Shown one piece after another: positions 1 to 8,712 of a DNA stretch of 64,000 nt. Made by a program: the position numbers and the translations under genes. How positions within the stretch are numbered: the stretch's first letter is position 1; each line of letters starts with the position of its first letter. The DNA comes from Vibrio sp. Isolate32 (GTDB lineage: Bacteria; Pseudomonadota; Gammaproteobacteria; Enterobacterales; Vibrionaceae). Where the stretch lies: the NCBI RefSeq assembly GCF_022397955.1, contig NZ_JAKEUQ010000002.1, positions 728 through 64,727 of the forward strand, given 5' to 3'. The notes under the pieces are model-generated. The model made no database searches and was not told where the DNA came from. It saw nothing but the letters and a program-made list of their open reading frames with translations.

Positions 1-468
1 AACCTGCTCAGGGAAACCTCGGCGGAACAAGGCCATTGATAACGCATCGCAAACCAGAGTTGCCGTCATTCTGGTATCCATAGACCAACCGACTACTTGC
101 CTTGAATAAAGGTCAATGATTACCGCTAAATACAGCCAGCCTTCACTTGTCGCCACATAGGTGATGTCTCCCGCCCACTTTTGATTCGGAGCCTCAGCGT
201 TAAAATCCTGAGCCAGCAGGTTCGGTGCCACTGGCAGTTTATGTTTGCTGTCCGTCGTACACTTAAACTTACGTGCCGCTTTCGGTGTTAAATCCTGTCG
301 CTTCATACTGGCGGCAATGGTTTTAATATTACGGTTATCACCGTTCTCAGCCAGCTCTTTTTGGATGCGCCTTGAGCCATCACGGCCTTTGCTATTGTCA
401 AAAGCTTCTTTGACCTTTGTATCAAACTCTTGGCGAGTTACCTCGCGCTGGGCGGTCTTGTGGCGGCT
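1..468 (-). pseudogene. IS3-family transposase OrfB (DDE integrase core), 5' deleted and cut by window edge
   Basis: The reverse-strand frame reads from SRHKTAQREV through an HTH_21-like segment and the integrase-core entry QKWAGDITYV, then VIIDLYSRQVVGW. These hold the first two acidic residues of the DDE triad; the glutamate would lie beyond base 1. No start codon or usual amino terminus precedes SRHK: the frame joins directly to the orfA remnant at about 468. Intact relatives have some 30 to 40 more residues before this point (from memory of the family). Normally OrfAB is made by programmed -1 frameshifting; here the slippery region itself is deleted, so I call it a pseudogene. Confidence 0.8.
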
Positions 469-650
469 AGATCTTTTTCTCGCTGACTGGTGCTGGTGTC
501 GCTCTTAACTGCCTTACGCCAACCATAGATCTGGGATTCGTGTAATGACAGTTGCCTCGCTGCCGCAGCTACTCCCACTTTCTCTGCTAGCTTCAGGGCT
601 TCTGCTTTAAATTCAGGGGAATGGATAATACGTTTTTTCTTGCTTGTCAT
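438..650 (-). pseudogene. IS3-family transposase OrfA, 3' truncated
   Basis: This frame begins ATG with a good GAGGTG ribosome binding site five bases upstream and encodes 70 residues. The first 60 or so are the typical IS3 OrfA helix-turn-helix, with FKAEALKLAEKVGVAAAA and LHESQIYGWRKA. Full OrfA proteins of this type are near 95-100 residues and continue into a leucine zipper. Here the sequence breaks after REKDLAA and continues in the wrong frame through ATRPPSAR to a stop, because OrfB coding sequence follows at once. The oligomerisation zipper and frameshift signal are therefore lost. A truncated DNA-binding OrfA could still be made and could bind the inverted repeats, but that is only inference. 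Confidence 0.8.
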
Positions 651-766
651 GGTTCACCTCGTTAGTGATTGTACTCACTTAACTCGATGTCTAAAACTGC
701 TGGTGCGGATCACTTCCTTGTGTCATTCTATCGCTGATAAGAAATCCCCCTCCCACCAGCAATAAG

Positions 767-1060
767 CTACTTGCAGTAAATACCATGCAGTAGGTTAATC
801 ATCGCTTTTACTTCTTCACTACTCAATGTGTAATACACAGTTTGAGCTTCTTTGCGAGTTTCGACCAAACCATCTCTTCTCAACCAAGCAAGATGTTGAG
901 ATAAAGCAGACTGACTCAGTTCCAACTTGCCACACAGCTCCCCAACCGACAGTTCAGTACCATGTAATAGGCACAAAATCTGTAAGCGACGCTCGTTAGC
1001 CATGGCTTTAAGTAGAATCACAGCTTGTGCTGAGTTCTTCTCCATCTCTTTTAAGTTCAT
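767..1060 (-). CDS. hlyU: HlyU, ArsR-family transcriptional activator of virulence genes
   Basis: This 97-residue winged helix-turn-helix protein of the ArsR/SmtB fold closely matches V. cholerae and V. vulnificus HlyU. Recognisable parts are LLKAMANERRLQILC near residues 16-30, the recognition helix LSQSALSQHLAWLRRDGLV, and a wing with KEAQTVYYTL. HlyU has no metal site; in Vibrio it relieves H-NS silencing of haemolysin and RTX genes. Two cysteines, C30 and C96, sit where the HlyU redox switch is known, and a further cysteine lies in GELCGKLEL. The start has a GGGAG ribosome binding site. A Fur-like site lies 68-82 bases upstream. The haemolysin targets are not in this window. An IS remnant ends just downstream. 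Confidence 0.92.
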   Translation of the reverse strand: MNLKEMEKNSAQAVILLKAMANERRLQILCLLHGTELSVGELCGKLELSQSALSQHLAWLRRDGLVETRKEAQTVYYTLSSEEVKAMINLLHGIYCK

Positions 1061-1127
1061 AGTTTGGCTCCCTACAACCTTTACGCCAACTACGGGCTAT
1101 CAGTATTTCCGGCATATGGTGGAGCTA

Positions 1128-1142
1128 TGATAATCGATATCA
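1128..1142. promoter_or_regulatory. Candidate Fur box upstream of hlyU
   Basis: TGATAAT-C-GATATCA matches the 7-1-7 Fur consensus (TGATAAT-N-ATTATCA) at 12 of 14 positions, with a perfect left half. It lies 68-82 bases before the hlyU start codon, inside the short hlyU-nhaR gap. I recall Fur control of hlyU being reported in V. vulnificus. A single site without footprinting remains a prediction. Confidence 0.45.
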
Positions 1143-1160
1143 ATTCATTAACAAACTAAC

Positions 1161-2051
1161 TCATTCGAACAATTTGCTAAAATCTGCGTCACATACGTTT
1201 TTTACTGCTGGATGTTGGATCATCCTCTCAGCAAATATGACGTAGTACTCCTCTTTTAACTCTTCAATACCGCCTAATAGTTGCAGTGATGTGTCGTCTT
1301 CCACTTCAGACATATAAAGCGTCGGTGCTAAGAATATTGCGTCATGATGATAACGAGCAAAAGCCTTCATCAATGCGGCATCATCAAACTCACCCAAAAT
1401 ATCCGGTTTAAGCCCTTGTCTATCAAACCATTGCAATATCTTACGCCCCATTGAAGTTCTACTTCCCGGGATCAACAGCTTTCTTTGTTCTAATACGGCA
1501 GGGAAATTAACCCCTTTCACTTCGCCAGAGCTGAAAAAGCTCATACCACTCTCACCCAACTTCTTGCTGAATAAGCCAGGGCTTTGGCTAGAGTCTACTG
1601 GGCAGTCAGACAAGATCATATCGAGCTTATGTTGAGAGAGCTGTTCAAGCAGCATTTCGTGAGTCGATTCAAAACAGCGAAGGTGGATACTGTTATCTTC
1701 TGGAATCGTCGACATCAGGATCTTACTAACCAGTCGTTTCGAAAGAGCGTCTGCCACACCAACATCAAACAGAATATTTGAGTGCTGACTGTAGTTCACA
1801 ATATCGAGCATTTCGTAGCTCAGACCAAACATACGATCCGCGTATTTGAAAACCAACTGCCCAAGTTCTGTTGGTTCAACACTGCGGCCATTGCGCTTAG
1901 TCAGCTTGCCGTCCATTCGCTCTTCTAATGCTTTTATCTGACCAGTTACCGTTTGAGGTGTGAGAAATAGAGCTTCTGCTGCTTTAGTGACAGAGCCTTG
2001 CTTGCAGACCATCCAGAAGTAATAAAGATGGTTATAGTTGAGATGCGACAT
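1161..2051 (-). CDS. nhaR: NhaR, LysR-family sodium-responsive transcriptional activator
   Basis: This 296-residue LysR-type regulator starts at [20 protein letters not shown], the characteristic NhaR amino terminus. The open frame extends 30 codons further upstream, but that part is not conserved-looking. The helix-turn-helix ([20 protein letters not shown]) occupies roughly residues 19-40, followed by the LysR effector-binding domain. In E. coli NhaR activates the Na+/H+ antiporter gene nhaA in response to sodium. No nhaA is present here; the divergent neighbour is the sodium-coupled phosphate transporter nptA, as I recall in V. cholerae too. The shared 388-base gap contains two copies of a palindrome that could be operators. 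NhaR may therefore act on nptA as well, which is inference. Confidence 0.88.
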   Translation of the reverse strand: MSHLNYNHLYYFWMVCKQGSVTKAAEALFLTPQTVTGQIKALEERMDGKLTKRNGRSVEPTELGQLVFKYADRMFGLSYEMLDIVNYSQHSNILFDVGVADALSKRLVSKILMSTIPEDNSIHLRCFESTHEMLLEQLSQHKLDMILSDCPVDSSQSPGLFSKKLGESGMSFFSSGEVKGVNFPAVLEQRKLLIPGSRTSMGRKILQWFDRQGLKPDILGEFDDAALMKAFARYHHDAIFLAPTLYMSEVEDDTSLQLLGGIEELKEEYYVIFAERMIQHPAVKNVCDADFSKLFE

Positions 2052-2177
2052 AGATGTGCCGTAATAAGAAAGTCGATTCTTGTTTATATCAAATATGACA
2101 CCCTCGCTCAACAAACTCGAAAAAACCAAACCATAAACCATTTAACTGCTATTTTTTTCGAAGTGTTTGATTTCATA

Positions 2178-2357
2178 ATGTAATATTAACGCCAATTTCC
2201 TCAATTTTTTCTAACTTTTAAGATCTATATCACCCATCAAAAATAGAAATAAAATCATTTATAAACAAACACTTAAAATAACCACATTTACTGACGGAAT
2301 ATTTAAACAGTAAACCATCACAAAAAAGTTCCGCCTCAATCAAAATGTAATATTACT
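2178..2357. promoter_or_regulatory. nhaR-nptA intergenic region with two copies of a GTAATATTAC-type palindrome
   Basis: The AT-rich gap between the divergent genes holds ATGTAATATTAAC at 2178-2190 and AATGTAATATTAC at 2345-2357. The second contains the perfect palindrome GTAATATTAC. The copies are 167 bases apart, in the same orientation, one near each gene. They could be operators for NhaR or another regulator. No Pho box was recognised before nptA. Confidence 0.3.
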
Positions 2358-2439
2358 GAAATATTCCCCCTCTAACATCACGCTCAGATTAAACAAACAG
2401 ACCAAACACAGACTTAAATGGTCCTATGGAGAAAACATT

Positions 2440-3585
2440 ATGAACCAAGCTACTACTGCAGCAGCGCCTATTTCGAGCACAACTCGTTGGCTACGCTGGG
2501 CTAACTTGGCATTCATGCTTTACCTACTATTACTTTCAGTTTCAATGGTTGGTACAGGCTTCAAATGGGCAACAGGCGAGCAAGCAAAAGTTCTTTTTGA
2601 ATTTGCTTCACACCCAGTTGCAGGCTTAATGATTGGTTTAGTTGCAACCGCACTTATTCAATCATCAAGTACAGTTACTTCAATTATCGTTGGCCTTGTG
2701 GCAGGTGGTTTACCTGTTGAGCTGGCAATCCCAATGATCATGGGTGCAAACATTGGTACTACGGTAACCAATACGCTAGTTAGCCTTGGTCACGTTCGTT
2801 GTAAAGAAGAGTTCAAACGCGCATTCGCAAGTGCGACGATTCACGACTTCTTTAACCTATTGGCTGTAGCTATCTTTCTACCGCTAGAAATGGCGTTTGG
2901 TATTCTAGAGAAGATTTCTCACTGGTTGGTATCTCCGATGCTAGCAACAGGTGATATGAGCATGAAGGGTCTTAACTTCATTAAGCCAATCACTAAACCT
3001 GTAGTAAGCGCAATTAAAGAGCCTCTATCAACATTTGGCGACACGATTGGCGGCATCATGCTTATCGCTCTTGGTATTGCAACTATCTTCGTAGCTATCA
3101 CTGTTATGGGTAAGCTGATGAAGAGCCTAATGGTTGGTCGTGCTCGTGAGATTCTTAAGAACGCAATTGGTCGTGGTCCAATCCACGGTATCGCTTCCGG
3201 CTCTATCGTTACTATCCTTGTTCAGTCTTCTTCAACGACTACAAGCTTGATGGTTCCACTAGTAGGCTCAGGTGTTCTTAAAGTACGTGATGTTTACCCA
3301 TTCACTCTAGGCGCAAACATCGGTACATGTATTACCGCTCTGCTTGCAGCGACAGCAGTATCTGGTGAGTTCGCAGTATTCGCACTACAGATTGCTCTAG
3401 TACACTTGGTGTTCAACATCATGGCAACGGTATTCATCTTCGGTATCCCGTTCCTACGTGAGCTACCAGTTAAAGCGGCAGACATGATTTCAGACATGGC
3501 TGTGAAGAACAAAGCTGTTGTTGCCGGTTACCTTGTTGCGGTATTCCTTGTACTGCCAGGCACAATCTTGTCTCTGACTGCTTAA
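2440..3585 (+). CDS. nptA: NptA, sodium-dependent phosphate transporter (NptA/PNaS family)
   Basis: This 381-residue inner-membrane protein imports phosphate with sodium. It shows the family's inverted-repeat architecture: two QSSST motifs, at residues about 74-78 and 262-266, each followed by a GANIG motif (MIMGANIGTTVTN and LGANIGTCITALL). Around eight hydrophobic segments are visible. The start has GGAG nine bases upstream and the amino terminus resembles V. cholerae NptA. It is the family of the NaPi-II cotransporters, shorter than YjbB because it lacks the cytoplasmic PhoU-like tail. It stands alone, ends in a strong terminator and is divergent from nhaR. Codon use is typical of a well-expressed gene. 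Confidence 0.9.
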   Translation: MNQATTAAAPISSTTRWLRWANLAFMLYLLLLSVSMVGTGFKWATGEQAKVLFEFASHPVAGLMIGLVATALIQSSSTVTSIIVGLVAGGLPVELAIPMIMGANIGTTVTNTLVSLGHVRCKEEFKRAFASATIHDFFNLLAVAIFLPLEMAFGILEKISHWLVSPMLATGDMSMKGLNFIKPITKPVVSAIKEPLSTFGDTIGGIMLIALGIATIFVAITVMGKLMKSLMVGRAREILKNAIGRGPIHGIASGSIVTILVQSSSTTTSLMVPLVGSGVLKVRDVYPFTLGANIGTCITALLAATAVSGEFAVFALQIALVHLVFNIMATVFIFGIPFLRELPVKAADMISDMAVKNKAVVAGYLVAVFLVLPGTILSLTA

Positions 3586-3610
3586 TAGAAATAATACACA
3601 TCGCTTATAG

Positions 3611-3645
3611 CAAAGCCCGCAACCTAGGTTGCGGGCTTTTTCTTT
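3611..3645 (+). terminator. Rho-independent terminator of nptA
   Basis: AAAGCCCGCAACC pairs with GGTTGCGGGCTTT around a minimal loop and is followed by TTTCTTTTTT. The position, some 30 bases after the nptA stop, fits. Confidence 0.9.
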
Positions 3646-3664
3646 TTTAAGAGCTGATGATGGA

Positions 3665-3870
3665 AGCAAAAGAAGATACGGGATTCGAGCAAACGGGTAA
3701 CGAAGAGATAAAGCTAGGTACGAATGGCGAAAATCTCGAGCTCTGATTTTCTTATTTAATATCTAACCCATCTCTCAGACTAAACATGCTCTTCGTATCC
3801 CTAATTTCGTTTATTCGTGTCTACTCCTGATCTTCGCATCTCGAAACCCGGTTACTCGTCACTGCCCCTT
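3665..3870. repeat. Imperfect long inverted repeat in the nptA-thyA gap
   Basis: This non-coding stretch of about 200 bases has GGGATTCGAG and ACGGGTAACGA near its left end, and CTCGAAACCC and CGGTTACTCGT near its right end, which are nearly reverse complements. CGAAGAG and CTCTTCG form a further inverted pair, and GAAAATC/GATTTTC forms a small internal hairpin near 3732-3751. It looks like a decayed dispersed intergenic element of the kind common in Vibrio genomes. No second copy was seen in this window. Confidence 0.35.
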
Positions 3871-3878
3871 AAATAAAA

Positions 3879-3904
3879 AAGGCTGCACAGTGGCAGCCTT
3901 TCAA
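3879..3904 (-). terminator. Rho-independent terminator of the rppH-thyA operon
   Basis: On the reverse strand AAAGGCTGC, a short loop and GCAGCCTTTTTT follow the thyA stop codon by about 20 bases. Confidence 0.88.
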
Positions 3905-3922
3905 TCAAACAAACGGATACGA

Positions 3923-4774
3923 TTAAACAGAGAATGGGTACTTAATCGCTTCGTGGCACTCGTAACCTTCAACCCAGAAGTCATCCATCGTTACCCAAGT
4001 TTCTAAATCCTCTAGAGACTTAATTTCAGGGTTGATGTGGAACGTTGGGCCAGCTAGAGGTTCACGCTTCAGCTGGATATCACGCATAGGTGCTAGTTGG
4101 TCTTCATAAATATGAGCATTAACTAGCTTGTGGTAAGCCACACCCGCTTTTTTACCCGTGATTTGCGCCATGATTGCTAGGAACACGTACACTTGAACCA
4201 TGTTGAAGTTGAGGCCTAGTGGAACATCACAAGAGCGCTGAGTACTGTTTAGGTAAAGAGTGTCGCCAAGTAGCGAGAAATGGTGGCTGTACATACACGG
4301 ACGCAAGCATCCCATGTGGAACTCACCTGGGTTATAGAAGTTTAAGATCTCACCACGGTCATCGATACCGTTTGTCAGGTCATCAACAATCTTCTTCAGC
4401 TGGTCGATATGACCACCATCAGGCTTTGCCCATTCTCGCCCCTGAACACCGTAAACACGCCCCATGTCATCTTCACCCTTACGGTAAGGGTTGTTCAGCC
4501 ATGCTTCGTTCAAGTTAGAGTTTGCATCCCAAGTTTTCGTACCTAGTTTGCGAAAATCTTCAGCGTTGTCGTAGCCACGAATGTAGCCAAGCAGTTCAGC
4601 AACTGCCGCTTTCCAAAAGCTCTTACGCGTAGTGACAAGTGGGAACTGGTTGTTACCAACATCATATTCAAGGTCAGCATTGATCACAGTTAGACAGCGC
4701 TTGCCCGTGCGTTCATTTTCAATCCAAGTACCGTTATCAACGATACGCTGACAGAGATCTAAATACTGTTTCAC
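3923..4774 (-). CDS. thyA: Thymidylate synthase ThyA
   Basis: ThyA methylates dUMP to dTMP using methylenetetrahydrofolate in the cytosol. The protein is 283 residues long. It carries the active-site segment around the nucleophile in [15 protein letters not shown], followed by [19 protein letters not shown], which binds substrate, and it ends in the conserved carboxyl-terminal valine. It starts at GTG; the ribosome binding site AAGGA overlaps the stop codon of lgt, only nine bases upstream, so the two are translationally linked. The lgt-thyA order is the standard gammaproteobacterial one. A terminator follows. About 20 residues longer than E. coli ThyA, with the extra length in a middle insert. 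Confidence 0.97.
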   Translation of the reverse strand: MKQYLDLCQRIVDNGTWIENERTGKRCLTVINADLEYDVGNNQFPLVTTRKSFWKAAVAELLGYIRGYDNAEDFRKLGTKTWDANSNLNEAWLNNPYRKGEDDMGRVYGVQGREWAKPDGGHIDQLKKIVDDLTNGIDDRGEILNFYNPGEFHMGCLRPCMYSHHFSLLGDTLYLNSTQRSCDVPLGLNFNMVQVYVFLAIMAQITGKKAGVAYHKLVNAHIYEDQLAPMRDIQLKREPLAGPTFHINPEIKSLEDLETWVTMDDFWVEGYECHEAIKYPFSV

Positions 4775-4783
4775 ACCAATTCC

Positions 4784-5605
4784 TTACTTCGTTTGTTGTG
4801 GTAATTCATCTTTGTAGTGACCGCGCTTGTATGCCCATACCATCATCAGCACACCGATGATAACCATTGGCAGTGATAGGATTTGTCCCATAGAGATAAA
4901 CCCGCCGAACAAGCCTAAATGAGCATCTGGTTCACGTACGTATTCGACTAAGAAGCGGAATGTACCATATCCTGCAAGGAATAACCCTGATACAGAACCA
5001 AGAGGACGCGGCTTTTTGATAAACCAGTTCAAGATGAAGAACAGCACTATACCTTCAAGCGCCATCTCATAAAGCTGAGATGGGTGACGAGGTAGTGGTC
5101 CTCCATTAGGGAATACGATTGCCCATGGTACATCTGTAACACGACCCCATAGCTCACTGTTCATGAAGTTACCTAGACGCCCCATACCCAAACCAAAGGG
5201 TACCAATGGTGCAATCATGTCTGCGACGCCAAAGAAGGTGCGACCATTCTTTTTCGCATACCAGAACATTGCAGTAATAACACCAAGCAAACCACCGTGG
5301 AAAGACATACCGCCAGTCCATACTTTGAATAGGTAAAGTGGATCGGCTAGGAAAAGATCAAAGTTATAGAACAGTACGTAGCCAATACGACCACCAAGTA
5401 CCACACCTAGAAAGCCAGCAAACAGTAAGTCTGATACTTGCTCTCGAGTCCAACCGCTACCCGGCTGATCAGCTCGGCGATTTGCTAGCCAAAGAGCAAA
5501 CATAAAACCGACAAGGTACATTAGGCCGTACCAACGAACTGAGATTGGCCCTAGTTCAATAAGAACAGGATCGATATTTGGGAATTCAATAAAACCCTGA
5601 GACAT
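4784..5605 (-). CDS. lgt: Prolipoprotein diacylglyceryl transferase Lgt
   Basis: Lgt transfers diacylglycerol from phosphatidylglycerol to the lipobox cysteine of prolipoproteins, the first step of lipoprotein maturation in the inner membrane. The sequence shows several membrane segments, the signature [14 protein letters not shown] and the motif HPSQLYE. The start is set at the ATG giving [13 protein letters not shown], which leaves 273 residues, close to the family length. A GTG three codons upstream is possible but its spacing to any ribosome binding site is poor. It sits between the TSUP gene and thyA in the same direction. Several genes here need it (lipoproteins at 39119 and 57901, and possibly DsbC). 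Confidence 0.96.
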   Translation of the reverse strand: MSQGFIEFPNIDPVLIELGPISVRWYGLMYLVGFMFALWLANRRADQPGSGWTREQVSDLLFAGFLGVVLGGRIGYVLFYNFDLFLADPLYLFKVWTGGMSFHGGLLGVITAMFWYAKKNGRTFFGVADMIAPLVPFGLGMGRLGNFMNSELWGRVTDVPWAIVFPNGGPLPRHPSQLYEMALEGIVLFFILNWFIKKPRPLGSVSGLFLAGYGTFRFLVEYVREPDAHLGLFGGFISMGQILSLPMVIIGVLMMVWAYKRGHYKDELPQQTK

Positions 5606-5660
5606 ACTTGGCACTCTATCTAAATTGAATAACGGTTAGCTCAATCGCTAACGAAAGACA

Positions 5661-6452
5661 CTACAGCAGCATAGTCGCTGCTATAAACATTAAAAATACC
5701 GCAAAGAACTTCTTAAGTACTGGTGTTGGTAATTGCGTTGCCAGCTTCGCCCCCACTCGCGTGGTCAGTGCTGATGTACACGATATCGCAATCAAGGCAG
5801 GTAGGTAGACATAACCAAGGCTAAACGCAGGCAGCCCCTCGACAGACGAGCCATGCCAGATAAAGCCTAACATTCCAGATATAGCGATAACGAAACCACA
5901 CACTGAAGACGAGCCCACCGCCTTGCGCATTTCCACACCATGATGGTTAAGGAAAGGTACAGACAACGACCCACCACCAATACCCGCTAGGCTTGAAACC
6001 AAACCAATGCCACCACCACATAACATGGTTGTCGCAGAGCCCGGCATCGCCTTTTGACTCTTAGAGCGAATCGACAACAGCATCTGCAGTGCCAGCACCA
6101 AAACAATCACACCAAAAACTTTAGGCAGGTATTGAGAAGGAATAACGTCAGCCACAAAAGAACCGAGAAAACCGCCAACCACAACCCCAGGCATTAACCA
6201 CTTAACGACAAACATCTCGACGTTACCCAACTTTAAGTGGTTAATCGCAGACGATCCTGACGTAACAATAATGGTAGATAGCGAGGTTGCTAATGCCATT
6301 TGCATTGCAAACTCTTGAGGAATACCCGCTTTCGGGAGCAAGAACAGTAAGGCTGGAACCACCAGTAACCCACCGCCAATACCCAGTAAGCCAGCTAAAA
6401 CACCCACAACAGCACCAAGACCCGCTAGCAAGCCTATCAGTTCATATGACAC
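5661..6452 (-). CDS. TSUP-family (TauE/SafE) membrane permease
   Basis: This 263-residue protein has about eight hydrophobic segments and the two repeated TSUP signatures, GLLGIGGGLLVVPALL near residue 22 and SLAGIGGGSLSVPFL near residue 153. Family members export or import small sulfur-containing or organic anions such as sulfite, sulfoacetate or taurine products; the substrate here cannot be read from sequence. It starts at GTG with AGGA seven bases upstream. It lies eight bases after ptsP and just before lgt, so it is probably cotranscribed with both. A second, different TSUP gene sits at the right edge of the window. Confidence 0.88.
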   Translation of the reverse strand: MSYELIGLLAGLGAVVGVLAGLLGIGGGLLVVPALLFLLPKAGIPQEFAMQMALATSLSTIIVTSGSSAINHLKLGNVEMFVVKWLMPGVVVGGFLGSFVADVIPSQYLPKVFGVIVLVLALQMLLSIRSKSQKAMPGSATTMLCGGGIGLVSSLAGIGGGSLSVPFLNHHGVEMRKAVGSSSVCGFVIAISGMLGFIWHGSSVEGLPAFSLGYVYLPALIAISCTSALTTRVGAKLATQLPTPVLKKFFAVFLMFIAATMLL

Positions 6453-6460
6453 GTTAATTC

Positions 6461-8710
6461 CTATTTTTTACCTGCTCGAATAAAGCCTGTAAATTCACGC
6501 TCTTCGAAATAGTTCAGCATCATACTATAGATGTCACTGCCATACGGCTTTGAAAGTGCCTTATTTGCCAAATCCTGTAATTCGCTCAAGTTAGATTGGC
6601 GAATCAAATACTTGGTTCTAGCCACATTCGAGGTGTTCATACTTAACGTCTGATAACCTAATCCAAGCAGTAACAATGCGCCCATTGGATCACCGGCTAG
6701 CTCTCCACAAATACACACAGGTAATTGATATTGCTTACAAGTATCATGAATCTGTTTCAATGCCATGATCACTGCCGGGTGCATAGATTCATAGACATCA
6801 GAGACTCGAGAATTGTTCCGGTCAACGGCCAATAAATATTGGGTTAAGTCATTGGTGCCGACAGAGACAAAATCGACCTTATCGGCGATCAGCGGTAGCA
6901 GGTAAAGCATCGAAGGCACTTCAATCATGATACCGATACGAGGCATTCGCACTCGATTATCAAGTTCATGCACTTCTTCGTAGGCTTGCTCAATCAACTG
7001 TAGTGCATCATCCAACTCCTGAGCGCCCGAGATCATCGGCAGCAGAATGCTCAAGTTGTGGCTTTCACAACTCGCACGTAGCATTGCACGCAGTTGGATA
7101 ATGAAAATATCAGGGTGATCCAGCGTAAAGCGGATACCACGCCAACCAAGGAATGGGTTGTCTTCCTCGATTGGGAAGTAAGGTAATGCCTTATCACCAC
7201 CAATATCGAGCGTACGCATCACCACTTGCTTATTTGGGTAGCTAGAAAGTACAGAGCGATATTGCTTGAACTGTTCATCCTCTGATGGGAAACGTTGTTG
7301 CAATAGGAAAGAGATTTCCGTTCGATACAGGCCAACCCCATCAACGCCTTGGTTGATGGCAATATTGGTATCAGCGCTCAAACCTGCATTAAGTAGGATT
7401 TCGACCTGTTGACCATCTTGGGTTTTCGCAGACAGATACAGCTCGCGATTGACCATTGAGGAGAGCTCACTCTCTTCAAGAATCAGTCCGCGGTACTCCT
7501 TGAGCAGATTCTTGGTCGGCTCGATAAAGATCTCGCCACTATAACCATCGACGATGGCTTGTTTACCGTTCGCCTGCTCGAGGTTAATGTTAACCCCCAT
7601 CACCGAAGGAATGCCAAGCGCGCGAGATAAAATCGCAGCGTGCGAGTTCGCCGCCCCTTCCAGTGAGATCACTGCTAACAGCTTCTCTTTTGGAATCGAT
7701 GCTAATACCGAAGCCGTTAACTCACGGACCACCAGAATAATAGGTTTGTCTAAGGTGCGTAGCTCATATTCAGAGTTATGGAGGAAGTACAACAGCCTTT
7801 GGCCGAGCTCTCGAATATCCTGCGCCCTTTCACGCAGATAAACATCCGACATACGAGCAAAGCGATTGGAATAACTCTCAACCACCTGCCTTAGTGCCCA
7901 GTCCGCTTTATCACCTTTCTGAATTTGGCTCTTTAGATCCTTACGCAACATAGGATCGTTGAGTAAGTGAGTGAACAGGTCAAAGATCGCCAATGCGTCT
8001 TTGTTAATTTCACTGTCTAAGCGCTTTCGCATGCGCTTGAAGTCATTGAGGGCATTTTCAACTGCCACTGCCAATAACTCTTGCTCGCGCTCAATATTGA
8101 GCGTCGAAGCAGGATACACATCCGTTAATTCAGGTTGAGTGTTGTCCCACCACAGATCACCAATGGCAACCCCAGATGAGGCAGCAATACCTTTGATGCC
8201 TGGCAGCTTTTGTTGCTCCAACAGCCAATGACCTTGGGTTTGGGCGTGCGCCACAATAACCGCAAGTTGGGCCGAGAGCGTAACAAGGAAAGACTCTTCC
8301 ATCTCGCTGAATAAACGAGGTGTTTTTTGTTGAATAACCAATACACCAAGCACTTGCTTACGATGGATAATAGGAGTACCAAGAAAAGAGTGGTAAATGT
8401 TTTCTCCAAGTTCTGGAAAAAACTTATAAGCAGGGTGAGCAGACGCTTGTGCAAGGTTAATAGGTTCAGCACTTCGTTTCACTAGGCCAACTAAGCCTTC
8501 GTCGAAACCAATGTGAATACTATTCCCTTCAAAGATCAGGCCTTGAGTTGCCATCAACTCAAGGCGCTGCATATCATTATTGGCTAAATACACGGTGCAA
8601 CATTCCGTCTGCATCGCACTGCATGTCTCTTTAACTAGAATATCAAGTGCCGTCGATACATCTTCAACTCTTGATACGTGTTCAACTATTTCCCTTAGTT
8701 GACTGAGCAT
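6461..8710 (-). CDS. ptsP: PtsP, enzyme I of the nitrogen-related phosphotransferase system (EI-Ntr)
   Basis: PtsP takes phosphate from phosphoenolpyruvate and passes it to NPr and EIIA-Ntr, a regulatory chain linking nitrogen state to potassium transport and stress responses. It has 749 residues, matching E. coli PtsP. An amino-terminal GAF domain (about residues 17-155) distinguishes it from the sugar enzyme I and senses glutamine in E. coli. The swivelling phosphohistidine domain has NSHAAILSRALGIPSV with the active H357. The PEP-binding TIM barrel follows, with GVGLYRTEISFLL and CGELAGDPMGALLLLGLG. AGAGG precedes the ATG. It overlaps no neighbour but follows rppH by two bases, the standard rppH-ptsP pairing. 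Confidence 0.96.
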   Translation of the reverse strand: MLSQLREIVEHVSRVEDVSTALDILVKETCSAMQTECCTVYLANNDMQRLELMATQGLIFEGNSIHIGFDEGLVGLVKRSAEPINLAQASAHPAYKFFPELGENIYHSFLGTPIIHRKQVLGVLVIQQKTPRLFSEMEESFLVTLSAQLAVIVAHAQTQGHWLLEQQKLPGIKGIAASSGVAIGDLWWDNTQPELTDVYPASTLNIEREQELLAVAVENALNDFKRMRKRLDSEINKDALAIFDLFTHLLNDPMLRKDLKSQIQKGDKADWALRQVVESYSNRFARMSDVYLRERAQDIRELGQRLLYFLHNSEYELRTLDKPIILVVRELTASVLASIPKEKLLAVISLEGAANSHAAILSRALGIPSVMGVNINLEQANGKQAIVDGYSGEIFIEPTKNLLKEYRGLILEESELSSMVNRELYLSAKTQDGQQVEILLNAGLSADTNIAINQGVDGVGLYRTEISFLLQQRFPSEDEQFKQYRSVLSSYPNKQVVMRTLDIGGDKALPYFPIEEDNPFLGWRGIRFTLDHPDIFIIQLRAMLRASCESHNLSILLPMISGAQELDDALQLIEQAYEEVHELDNRVRMPRIGIMIEVPSMLYLLPLIADKVDFVSVGTNDLTQYLLAVDRNNSRVSDVYESMHPAVIMALKQIHDTCKQYQLPVCICGELAGDPMGALLLLGLGYQTLSMNTSNVARTKYLIRQSNLSELQDLANKALSKPYGSDIYSMMLNYFEEREFTGFIRAGKK

Positions 8711-8712
8711 GC

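Larger units (their letters stand above)
1..712 (-). mobile_element. IS3-family insertion sequence remnant, truncated by window edge
   Basis: The segment encodes remnants of the two overlapping transposase frames of an IS3-family element, read leftward. The right boundary is placed at 712, where the reverse strand begins TGATCCGCACCAGCAG, about 60 bases before the orfA start; this looks like the terminal inverted repeat, and the other end lies outside the window. The element stops 54 bases beyond the hlyU stop codon. The orfA leucine zipper and the orfB amino terminus are missing, so even with an intact left part it should not transpose on its own. The family assignment rests on the orfA helix-turn-helix and the DDE integrase core of orfB. 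Confidence 0.85.

Noticed and set aside
4219..4518. 99-residue open frame on the forward strand inside thyA
   Set aside because: It lies entirely in the reverse frame of the certain thyA gene and has no start signal or family resemblance.
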